Shown here: piece by piece, positions 8,158 through 14,817 of the stretch | Position numbering within the stretch: the stretch's first letter is position 1 | Layout of the letters: each line of letters starts with the position of its first letter | From: Verrucomicrobiota bacterium | GTDB taxonomy: Bacteria > Verrucomicrobiota > Verrucomicrobiia > Limisphaerales > JADLHS01 | Assembly (NCBI GenBank): GCA_025360895.1 | Contig: JANYBF010000232.1 | Location: 1 to 23,596, forward strand | Length of the DNA: 23,596 nucleotides | Reading direction: 5' to 3' | Position numbers and translations under genes: made by a program | The notes under the pieces: model-generated | What the model was told of the DNA's origin: nothing | Seen by the model: only the letters and a program-made list of their open reading frames with translations | Databases searched by the model: none

Positions 8158-9453
8158 CTAGCGTTGCCACGGCGCCAACTGTTCGCCCGCCCAAATCTCC
8201 GAGACCGGCTGGCGGGCGCGCACCACCGCGAACTTTTTCCCGCTGACCAAAACTTCCGCCGCCAGCGGACGGGTGTTGTAGTTCGACGCCATGACGAAAC
8301 CGTAAGCCCCTGCGCTCAAAAGCGCGAGATGATCGCCCTCACCGACTTTCGGCAGCGGACGGTTTTTGCAGAAGTAATCGCCCGATTCGCAAATTGGGCC
8401 GACCACATCGGAACTGATCGTGGCGCCACCCTTGCGCGTGAGGGGCACAATCTCGTGATACGCATCATAAAACGCCGGGCGAATCAAGTCATTCATCGCC
8501 CCATCCACGATGACGAAATTCTTTTTGCCCGTGCGTTTCACATATTCGACTCGCGTGACGAGAATGCCCGCGTTGCCAGAAATAAAACGGCCGGGCTCCA
8601 TCAGGATCCGCAGGCCGAGCGGCTGAAGCAGTGGTGCGAGTCGCGCCGCGTAGGTTTCCGGCGTGAGAATCTTTTTCCCCTCCTTTGACCACCACGCCGC
8701 GTCGCCGCTGGCCAGCGCTGGCTGATAAACAATCCCCAACCCGCCGCCGATGCTGAAAAATTCGAGGCCGTAGCGCTGTTGCAATCGTTGTACAATCGGA
8801 ATCACCTTGCGCACCGCCTGGTCGAACGGCGCTACGGTGGTGAGCTGTGAACCGATGTGCATTTGCAATCCACGCAACTGGATATGCTTCAACTTGTTCG
8901 CGCGGGCATAGACACCCTCGATCTGCTCGAACGCGATGCCGAATTTGTTTTCGTACGTCCCGGTGGTGATCTTCGCGTGGGTGTGCGCGTCCACATTCGG
9001 GTTCACCCGAACCGCCACCGGTGCAATCTTTTTCAACCGCGCGGCCACCTGGTTGATCCGTTGCAACTCCGGCTCGCTTTCCACATTGAACGAATAAACG
9101 CCGCGCCGCAGGGCAAATTCGATTTCCGCCCCGGTTTTGCCCACGCCGGCAAAAACACATTTGCGCGGGTCGCCACCCGCCGCGATCACGCGTTGTAATT
9201 CGCCGCTGCTTACAATGTCGAACCCGCCGCCCAGATCGGCGATGGTGCGCAACACGGACTGGTTGGAATTCGACTTCATGGCGAAGCAGATCAGGTGGTC
9301 CACCGGCGCCATGGCGCGGTCCAGTTTCTGAAAATGATTCGTCAGCGTCCGCTGCGAATAAACATAGAGGGGCGTGCCGAACTTTTTAGCCAGCGTTTCG
9401 ACCGCGACGCCTTCGCAGCAAAGTTTTTTTCCGACATAACTAAAATCATGCAT
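8158..9453 (-). CDS. lysA: Diaminopimelate decarboxylase
   Basis: A 431-residue PLP enzyme of the alanine racemase-fold decarboxylases that converts meso-diaminopimelate to L-lysine, the last step of lysine synthesis. Lys60 in CFAMKSNSN is the PLP Schiff-base lysine. GGGFDIVSSGEL, HIGSQ, the glycine-rich SIGGGLGIVY, LMEPGRFISGNAG and the substrate-site GPICESGDYF (catalytic Cys) follow in family order, ending with LLSAGAYGFVMASNYNTR. Length is normal. I chose the ATG at 9453; the longer open frame to 9774 only reads through the palindromic element upstream. A weak promoter (TTGCAC, 16 bp, TAAACT) lies directly in front and would give a nearly leaderless message. No dap gene is adjacent. Confidence 0.97.
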   Translation of the reverse strand: MHDFSYVGKKLCCEGVAVETLAKKFGTPLYVYSQRTLTNHFQKLDRAMAPVDHLICFAMKSNSNQSVLRTIADLGGGFDIVSSGELQRVIAAGGDPRKCVFAGVGKTGAEIEFALRRGVYSFNVESEPELQRINQVAARLKKIAPVAVRVNPNVDAHTHAKITTGTYENKFGIAFEQIEGVYARANKLKHIQLRGLQMHIGSQLTTVAPFDQAVRKVIPIVQRLQQRYGLEFFSIGGGLGIVYQPALASGDAAWWSKEGKKILTPETYAARLAPLLQPLGLRILMEPGRFISGNAGILVTRVEYVKRTGKKNFVIVDGAMNDLIRPAFYDAYHEIVPLTRKGGATISSDVVGPICESGDYFCKNRPLPKVGEGDHLALLSAGAYGFVMASNYNTRPLAAEVLVSGKKFAVVRARQPVSEIWAGEQLAPWQR

Positions 9454-9461
9454 GCCGCAGC

Positions 9462-9489
9462 AGTTTAGGCCGACGGACCCAAAGTGCAA
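9462..9489 (-). promoter_or_regulatory. Possible lysA promoter, -35 box inside a direct repeat
   Basis: On the minus strand, TTGCAC (9489-9484) and TAAACT (9467-9462) are separated by 16 bp. The -10 box matches consensus at four positions, the -35 box only at its TTG. Transcription would start near 9455, about two bases before the lysA ATG, so the message would be almost leaderless. The -35 box lies inside the left copy of the 14-bp repeat flanking the palindromic element. Confidence 0.3.
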
Positions 9490-9660
9490 GGGTGTGATCA
9501 AATCCGGGTGAGGGCCGGTGGGGACTCTTCCGCTGCTCCTCGTTCTCATCCTCGTGCTCGTCCTCGAAATCCCCCATTGTTTCGAAGAGGAGGATGAGAA
9601 CGAGGAGGAGGGGGAGGAACGGAGAGCCTCACCCGCTTTTAGTCGCACCCAAAGTGCAAG
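9477..9660. mobile_element. MITE-like imperfect palindrome flanked by 14-bp direct repeats
   Basis: The 14-mer ACCCAAAGTGCAAG occurs at 9477-9490 and exactly again at 9647-9660. Between the copies lies a 156-bp imperfect palindrome. Its ends pair over about 18 bp, including CGGGTGAGG (9505-9513) against CCTCACCCG (9627-9635). An inner perfect 18-bp arm, CTCCTCGTTCTCATCCTC at 9536-9553, pairs with 9590-9607, and the stem continues imperfectly into the loop (CTCGAAA/TTTCGA). There is no transposase. Terminal inverted repeats bounded by a direct duplication are the form of a non-autonomous insertion, though a duplication of 14 bp is long for most families. Confidence 0.6.
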
Positions 9661-9755
9661 TTTCGCGGGATGGATGCTTGCCTCACCACCGGGTTGCTGT
9701 AATCTGATCCGCACACTGCGGCATCGGTCGTAACCGCAGGCGAGTTTTCGTCGCC

Positions 9756-10439
9756 ATGAGCGCCACCAAACCAAGCAAAGCCAAAATCAAAATCCTCATC
9801 GTGGACGATCACCCGGTCGTCCGCAAAGGTTTGCTCTCGTGCCTGACTGCGAAAGAGAATCTCAAGATCGTCGGGGAAGCCGCCAACGGTACCGAAGCCG
9901 TGCGACTGGTCAAGGAACTCGCCCCGGACATCGTGCTCATGGACATGTCCATGCCGGAGATGGACGGCCTGGCCGTAACGGAAGCGCTGCGCAAGGTCGC
10001 CTCGCAAGCCAAAGTCTTGATTCTCTCCATGCAGAGTAATCGCGACGCCGTCCTGCGTATCATCAAAGCCGGAGCGCGCGGTTATGTGCTCAAAGATGCT
10101 CCGACCGAGGAACTCGTGCTGGCTATCGAAACGGTCCAGGCGGGCGAGGCGTATTTCAGCAAGCCCATCGCCCAGATCGCGCTCAACCAGTATGTCGCCG
10201 ACGCGGACGACACCAAACCCGTGACGAAACTGAGCGAACGCGAACGTCAGGTTCTGGCGTTGATCGCCGAAGGCAAGAGCAACAAGGAAATCGCCATGCA
10301 CCTGGGCATCGGCGTGCGCACCATTGAAACGCACCGGGAACGTATCATGCGCAAGCTCGACGTCCACAGCGTCGCCGGCCTGACCAAGTTCGCCATCGCC
10401 AACGGAATCTCATCGCTCACCGACGAACCCCAGGCCTGA
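9756..10439 (+). CDS. NarL/FixJ-type response regulator
   Basis: A 227-residue two-domain regulator. The receiver domain (about 10-128) has the acidic pair Asp17-Asp18, the phospho-acceptor Asp63 (IVLMDMSMPEMDG), Ser91 and Lys113 (GYVLKDA). A LuxR-type helix-turn-helix follows at about 160-220: LSERERQVLALIAEGKSNKEIA, then IGVRTIETHRERIMRKL. It should bind DNA as a dimer when phosphorylated. No histidine kinase is adjacent, so its signal is unknown. The gene is co-directional with bioD, 37 bp downstream. Its promoter region follows the palindromic element, whose right-hand repeat ends 95 bp before the ATG. An AGGCGAG string about 11 bp before the ATG is the nearest thing to a ribosome binding site in the window. 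Confidence 0.93.
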   Translation: MSATKPSKAKIKILIVDDHPVVRKGLLSCLTAKENLKIVGEAANGTEAVRLVKELAPDIVLMDMSMPEMDGLAVTEALRKVASQAKVLILSMQSNRDAVLRIIKAGARGYVLKDAPTEELVLAIETVQAGEAYFSKPIAQIALNQYVADADDTKPVTKLSERERQVLALIAEGKSNKEIAMHLGIGVRTIETHRERIMRKLDVHSVAGLTKFAIANGISSLTDEPQA

Positions 10440-10476
10440 GCCCGGGTCCGATTGCCTTGGATCGCGTGATCTACCC

Positions 10477-11088
10477 ATGAAAGCGGCGCGCATTCTATTC
10501 ATTACCGGCACGGACACTGGCGTGGGTAAAACCATCTTCGCCGCACTCACCACTCGTTCATTGCGGGAACATGGATTTCACGTCGCCGCGCTCAAGCCGA
10601 TCTGCTCGGGCGGACGCGCCGATGCCCGCCAACTCCACCGGGCAGCAGGAAAAGTTCTGTCGCTCGACAAAGTCAACCCTTGGTATTTCCGCGCCGCGCT
10701 GGCGCCGTTGCTTGCCGCGCGGCAGGAAAAGAAACGGCTACGGCTCCGCACCGTCGTGGCGCATATCGGGCGCATCGCGAAGCGCTTTGAAGTGGTGGTC
10801 GTGGAGGGCGCGGGCGGGTTGCTCAGTCCGCTGGGTGAAAATTTTGATTCGCGCGACTTGATCCGGGCGCTGGGCGCCGAGGCCATCGTAGTTTGTCCGA
10901 ATAAACTCGGCGCGGTGAATCAGGTGCGACTGGTGTTGGAAGCGTTGCCCCCCGCTGGCGCCCGGCAAGCACGCATCGTCCTGGTGAATCCGAAGAAACC
11001 CGATGCTGCAACCCGGACGAATCTGCAATTACTGAAGGAGTTCGTTAAGCCGAAAAGCGTGTTGGTGTTGCCGTGGGTGGGAGGTTGA
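10477..11088 (+). CDS. bioD: Dethiobiotin synthetase
   Basis: A 203-residue ATP-dependent enzyme that closes the ureido ring of dethiobiotin from 7,8-diaminopelargonate and CO2, the penultimate step of biotin synthesis. It has a P-loop of BioD type (ITGTDTGVGKT, residues 9-19), the active-site Lys40 in ALKPICSGG, the FRAALAPLLAA substrate region and the VVVEGAGGLLSPL strand. Length is slightly short of the E. coli enzyme (about 225). It follows the response regulator by 37 bp on the same strand and may share its transcript. No other bio gene is in the window, so the pathway must be encoded elsewhere. No Shine-Dalgarno motif is seen. Confidence 0.92.
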   Translation: MKAARILFITGTDTGVGKTIFAALTTRSLREHGFHVAALKPICSGGRADARQLHRAAGKVLSLDKVNPWYFRAALAPLLAARQEKKRLRLRTVVAHIGRIAKRFEVVVVEGAGGLLSPLGENFDSRDLIRALGAEAIVVCPNKLGAVNQVRLVLEALPPAGARQARIVLVNPKKPDAATRTNLQLLKEFVKPKSVLVLPWVGG

Positions 11089-11120
11089 TTTTTCCGTTGG
11101 ACTGCCCGGCTCGCAGTGGC

Positions 11121-11146
11121 AAAGCGGTGAAGGGCCACCGCAGTCC
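11121..11146 (+). repeat. Palindromic repeat unit, copy 1
   Basis: A 26-bp unit: AAA, stem GCGGTG (11124-11129), loop AAGGGC, stem CACCGC (11136-11141), then AGTCC. A second copy of the same architecture lies inverted at 11195-11220. GGACTGC at 11099-11105 is also the reverse complement of the GCAGTCC that ends this unit, so a larger palindrome spans 11099-11146. Confidence 0.6.
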
Positions 11147-11194
11147 ACGATGCGAAGCGTTTACCTCTGACGTACGAACCGCGCAAAGCGTCTT

Positions 11195-11220
11195 GGACTG
11201 CGCCAGCCCTCTGGCGCTTT
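11195..11220 (-). repeat. Palindromic repeat unit, copy 2 (inverted)
   Basis: Read on the minus strand this is AAA, stem GCGCCA, loop GAGGGC, stem TGGCGC, then AGTCC. It has the same length and flanks as copy 1, and the AGGGC of the loop is shared. The three differing stem positions on each side are fully compensated, so pairing is preserved. On the plus strand the hairpin is followed by TTTGTT, so it could also help terminate bioD transcription. Confidence 0.6.
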
Positions 11221-11226
11221 GTTCCG

Positions 11227-11249
11227 TGAACCAGATCGGCTCTGGTTCA
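11227..11249. terminator. Hairpin between convergent bioD and MFS genes
   Basis: TGAACCAGA (11227-11235) and TCTGGTTCA (11241-11249) form a perfect 9-bp stem around a five-base loop (TCGGC). It lies between the convergent ends of bioD and the MFS gene, the right place for a two-way terminator. The T-tract after it is only TTT, so termination efficiency is doubtful. Together with the two palindromic units this accounts for most of the structure in the 219-bp gap 11089-11307. Confidence 0.4.
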
Positions 11250-11307
11250 TTTGAACTGCGCGGCGCAACTTTCCAAAACGCCGTCGGCCGGTGGTTTGAT
11301 TTGTTGC

Positions 11308-12552
11308 TTACTCCGACACTTCCTCCATCAACGCCGCCGCCGGCCTCGCGTTCCTGCCGAACTTAATTTCTGGAATTAGCAACAGCGTCGCCGCCACAAT
11401 CATCCCGGCGCCGAGCCAACTGATCGCCGCCACCGACCAGTGCCCGACCAGTTGAAACGCCACCACCGGCGCGAGCACACCGCGCAGCCCGGTGAAAAAC
11501 GTGTGGACGCTCATGTAATCCGCCACCCGCTCCGGCGGCGCAAATTTCGTCACCCACAAGCCCCACGCCACGTCGCCGCCCCCGTTGGAGATGCCATAGA
11601 TGATCGCACCCACGATCAACCACGCCAGATGGTTGCCGCCAAAGAACGACAGCATGCCCAGCGCGAAACCAGTGTTCAGCAGGATGCGCAGCACGAAGAA
11701 ATTCATCCGGTCAAACAGCCAGCCCCACACCGGACTCATCACCAGCCGCGCCAGATTCGGAATCACGCCGACGAGCAGGGCGATTTGCGCGGTGGTCAGA
11801 ATCTGGCCACCCCATGTGACTCCGTACCGGGGGTTGGCCAGATACTCCACGCGTAATGGCAAAATCATCAGGTTGGCGAAACCCATCAGCATCCACATGA
11901 TCAGCGTGCGACGGAACAGCGCGTCGTCCCGCACAAACCGCATCGCGCGGAAGGGATGCGTGCCACCCGTAACGGCCAGCGGACGCGACGGCAGACGCCC
12001 CAGACAAAAGCTGGTGAACGCAAATGCCAAGGCAAACACGACCAACAACCCGCGGAAAAATTCCAGATTGGCGGACAGGATGCGCCCGGCGATTTCGCTG
12101 AACGCCGCCGCCGTGGCGATGCGGATCATGAACGTGCGTGAAAACAGTTTGCCACGTTGTCGCTCAGGATAGTTCTCCTGGTAAATCTGCGTCATCAACG
12201 GCACTGCGGCGGCGCTCGCCGCCATCGTTACAATCGCGCCGACGACGAACACCGGTTGCGTCGGCACCAGCGCCATGATGAGGAATCCCAGTGCGCCCAA
12301 CACGGCCACGCGCGCCGCCGCTTTGGCGACGGGCCAACCGGCGGTTTCCACCCGCGCCACGAGCCACGGCCCGAGCATCAGCCCGAAGCTGCCGCCGCCC
12401 GCCACCAGCGCCTTGGCAATCGCGCCGGCGTGATACCAGCGCACCGCGATGAGCAGCAGAAAGGTGCCGCCGGCGGTTTCGAGAATACCGGAAGAAATCG
12501 CTCGCCACCGTTCATAGCGGTAGGTCACAGCAGTACGATTCGCATCAGGCAT
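11308..12552 (-). CDS. MFS transporter
   Basis: A 414-residue polytopic inner-membrane protein with about 12 hydrophobic segments, the size and layout of the major facilitator superfamily. A cytoplasmic loop after the fifth helix or so carries YQENYPERQRGKLFSR, similar to the basic inter-helix loops of the family, and a second basic loop (LPSRPLAV to RFVRDD) divides the two halves. The substrate cannot be inferred. The start is uncertain: I chose the ATG at 12552 (MPDANRTAVTYRYERW); the frame extends 24 proline-rich codons further to 12624. It follows the glycan genes on the same strand after a 100-bp gap, so it may or may not belong to their transcript. Confidence 0.85.
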   Translation of the reverse strand: MPDANRTAVTYRYERWRAISSGILETAGGTFLLLIAVRWYHAGAIAKALVAGGGSFGLMLGPWLVARVETAGWPVAKAAARVAVLGALGFLIMALVPTQPVFVVGAIVTMAASAAAVPLMTQIYQENYPERQRGKLFSRTFMIRIATAAAFSEIAGRILSANLEFFRGLLVVFALAFAFTSFCLGRLPSRPLAVTGGTHPFRAMRFVRDDALFRRTLIMWMLMGFANLMILPLRVEYLANPRYGVTWGGQILTTAQIALLVGVIPNLARLVMSPVWGWLFDRMNFFVLRILLNTGFALGMLSFFGGNHLAWLIVGAIIYGISNGGGDVAWGLWVTKFAPPERVADYMSVHTFFTGLRGVLAPVVAFQLVGHWSVAAISWLGAGMIVAATLLLIPEIKFGRNARPAAALMEEVSE

Positions 12553-12652
12553 CGGCCATAGACTAGGCTCGGGAGGAAGCGCGGGCAAAAGGATTTCTGC
12601 CACGGGCCGAGGTGGGCGGAGCAAACGCGCCTCCCCTGCGGTGGCAGGTCCG

Positions 12653-13642
12653 TCACTGCCGGGCGGTGTAAGCCAGCGCCAACGCGCCCAGCCCGGCGGC
12701 GGCCAACCAGATCAACATTACCGCGGCGGCGGGATTCAGTCCGGCGCGGACGAGGCGGTGGGAGAGATGATTGGTGTCGCCCACGTAAAACGGTCTGCCC
12801 TTTCGCGTGCGCAGCACGACCACCCACACAAGATCTACCAGTGGCACGGCGAGCACGAGCAACGGGGTCAACACCGCCAGCGGATGCGGTTGGCCGCGAT
12901 GGTAGAAGTGCGGGAGGATGGCGAGCACCGCGAGGAGGTAGCCAACGAGGTGACTGCCCGAATCACCAAGAAACGCACGGGCCTGGGGGAAATTGTGCGG
13001 CAGGAAACCGAGCAGCGCACCGCAAGTCAGGAACGCGAGGAGCGCGACGAGGTATTGTCCCTCCCCCGCCGCGAGCAAAGCAAACAGGCCCGCACAGATG
13101 GCCCCCAACCCGGCACAGAGACCGTTCATGTTGTCCATGAAGTTGAACGCATTGATGACCGTGAGCAACCAAAGGATCGTAACGGCGTAGCTGAAGGCGA
13201 CGTTGGGAACGAACAAGGTAATGCGCACGCCAGCATACGCCACCAGCCCGGCAATGAGCAGTTGCCCGGTGAATTTCGTGAACGGTTTGAGTTCGTATTG
13301 ATCGTCAAGCAGCCCGAGGACGACCATGCCGACCGCCCCAAAAGCGATGGCGGCAAGTTGTAGCGCACGCTTATCCAGGCCATGAACGAGCAAACTCGCG
13401 TGGGTGATTTGAACGCCGTTCCACTTGAGTACCGCCGTCGCGGCGAGGAGCGGGAGCAACAGGCCGGTCAGCACGGCGAGGCCACCCGCGAGCGGAATGG
13501 TCGTCGCGTGAATCTTGCGATGGCCCGGATCATCCACCAAGCCGACGTGGAGACACCAACGGCGCCAGAGCGGCAACGTGAGCAGCGCCGTGACGAAGGC
13601 GCTCGCGAAAGCGGCAAGGTAGAGGTTGAAAGGAAAAGTCAC
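12653..13642 (-). CDS. WecA/TagO/MraY-type polyprenyl-phosphate sugar-1-phosphate transferase
   Basis: A 329-residue integral membrane enzyme of the PNPT family, which transfers a sugar-1-phosphate (usually GlcNAc-1-P) from a UDP-sugar to undecaprenyl phosphate and so starts a surface glycan. It has the family motifs: VDDPGHRKIH near 36-45, GLLDD with Asp113/Asp114, NAFNFMDNMNG (164-174), FLGDSGS with Asp227, and the HLSHRL loop (292-297) that replaces the MraY-specific HHH region. That loop argues for WecA/TagO over MraY. The start is a GTG overlapping the stop of the upstream glycosyltransferase by 4 bp (GTGA), a sign of translational coupling. The donor sugar cannot be fixed from sequence. 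Confidence 0.92.
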   Translation of the reverse strand: MTFPFNLYLAAFASAFVTALLTLPLWRRWCLHVGLVDDPGHRKIHATTIPLAGGLAVLTGLLLPLLAATAVLKWNGVQITHASLLVHGLDKRALQLAAIAFGAVGMVVLGLLDDQYELKPFTKFTGQLLIAGLVAYAGVRITLFVPNVAFSYAVTILWLLTVINAFNFMDNMNGLCAGLGAICAGLFALLAAGEGQYLVALLAFLTCGALLGFLPHNFPQARAFLGDSGSHLVGYLLAVLAILPHFYHRGQPHPLAVLTPLLVLAVPLVDLVWVVVLRTRKGRPFYVGDTNHLSHRLVRAGLNPAAAVMLIWLAAAGLGALALAYTARQ

Positions 13643-14811
13643 GTTGCGCCGAGGCCGCGTTCGGCGGCGAGTTTCACGTAGAGACGCTGGAGGTTGGCGA
13701 TCATCAGTTCAACGGCAAAGTTGGCCCGCACGAATTCGCGCCCGCAGGCGGCCAGTTCGGCGCGCAGCTTCGCATCACGCGCGAGTAGCAATAACCGTTC
13801 GGTCAGGCCGTGCAAATGACCGGGACGTACCAGGAAGCCGGTTTCGCCATCGCGACAAACTTCGCGGGCGCCGTCACAGTCGAAGGCCACTACGGGGCGC
13901 CCGGCGGCCAGAGCCTGGGGCAGAGCACGGGGCAACCCTTCACGCTCTGAGAGGTGAACGAGAATATCCATGACGCCCAGCAGCGACGGGATCTCGGCGG
14001 GCGACACGAGGCCGCTAAAAATGAAATGCTTTTGCAGCCCGGTCGTGCGGGCCATTTGCTCGAAGCGCTTCCGCCAACGGCCGTCGCCCACGAGCAGGAA
14101 TTTGATCTGCGGACACGCGGCAACAAGTGTCGGCGCGATGGCGAACAACGTAGCGTGACCTTTGAGCTGGAACAGACGGGCAATTTTACCAATGACGATG
14201 TCGTCGGGCGCGAGCCCAAGCCGGGCGCGGCGGGCAAGATCATTTTGCGCGGCCAAATAGGGATCGAGCGAAAAGCCACTGAAGATGCGGGTGAATTGTT
14301 CGGGTCGCCCGATGCCAGCGGCCAAGTATTGCTGCGTCATCGCGTCGGCGACGGAAACGAAGTGGTGAGTGCCCTGGGCCGCGCGCCGTTCGGCCCCCCG
14401 GAAGAGCGTGTTGGCCAAGCGCCCTTGAAACGCGCCGAAAGACGGACCGTGAATGGTATGGACGATGATGGGTACGCCGGCGCGGGCGGCGGCGAGGCGA
14501 CCGAGGACGCCCGCCTTGCCGCTGTGGGTGTGAACGATGTCAGGCCGGCGCGCATGGAACAAATTGGTGAGCCGGCGCAGGGCGAGAAAATCTTTCCACG
14601 GATGAACCGGACGGACGAGTTCGGGAATAAGCGTCAGCGCCTCGGGAATTGGGGTGAAAGCGGAGGCAAGGGAACCTTCCGGGCCATTGGTGGGACCGGA
14701 GAGAAGGTCAACCGCCAAGCCTGGAATCCGGCGGAGGCCCAGGACGGAGGCAATGGTGTTTTCCTGCGCGCCGCCGACAATCAGCCGGGTGATGACGTGC
14801 GTGACGCGCAT
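13639..14811 (-). CDS. GT4-family glycosyltransferase
   Basis: A 390-residue GT-B retaining glycosyltransferase. The N-terminal half opens with VTHVITRLIVGGAQENT, the glycine-rich acceptor-side loop, and includes DIVHTHSGKAGVLGR. The C-terminal donor-binding half has IGKIARLFQLKGH, FLLVGDGRWR and SEREGLPRALPQALAAGRPV, the GT4 E-x7-E region in which the second acidic residue is Gln, a frequent variant. It probably adds a sugar from a nucleotide donor to a lipid-linked glycan on the cytoplasmic face. The start is the ATG at 14811, six bases after the stop of the DUF2723 gene; its end overlaps the WecA-type gene. Acceptor and sugar are unknown. Confidence 0.92.
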   Translation of the reverse strand: MRVTHVITRLIVGGAQENTIASVLGLRRIPGLAVDLLSGPTNGPEGSLASAFTPIPEALTLIPELVRPVHPWKDFLALRRLTNLFHARRPDIVHTHSGKAGVLGRLAAARAGVPIIVHTIHGPSFGAFQGRLANTLFRGAERRAAQGTHHFVSVADAMTQQYLAAGIGRPEQFTRIFSGFSLDPYLAAQNDLARRARLGLAPDDIVIGKIARLFQLKGHATLFAIAPTLVAACPQIKFLLVGDGRWRKRFEQMARTTGLQKHFIFSGLVSPAEIPSLLGVMDILVHLSEREGLPRALPQALAAGRPVVAFDCDGAREVCRDGETGFLVRPGHLHGLTERLLLLARDAKLRAELAACGREFVRANFAVELMIANLQRLYVKLAAERGLGAT

Positions 14812-14817
14812 GAACGC

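Noticed and set aside
9454..9774. N-terminal extension of LysA by 107 residues
   Set aside because: The extra codons read through the palindromic element (Ser/Arg repeats) and precede the normal LysA N-terminus.
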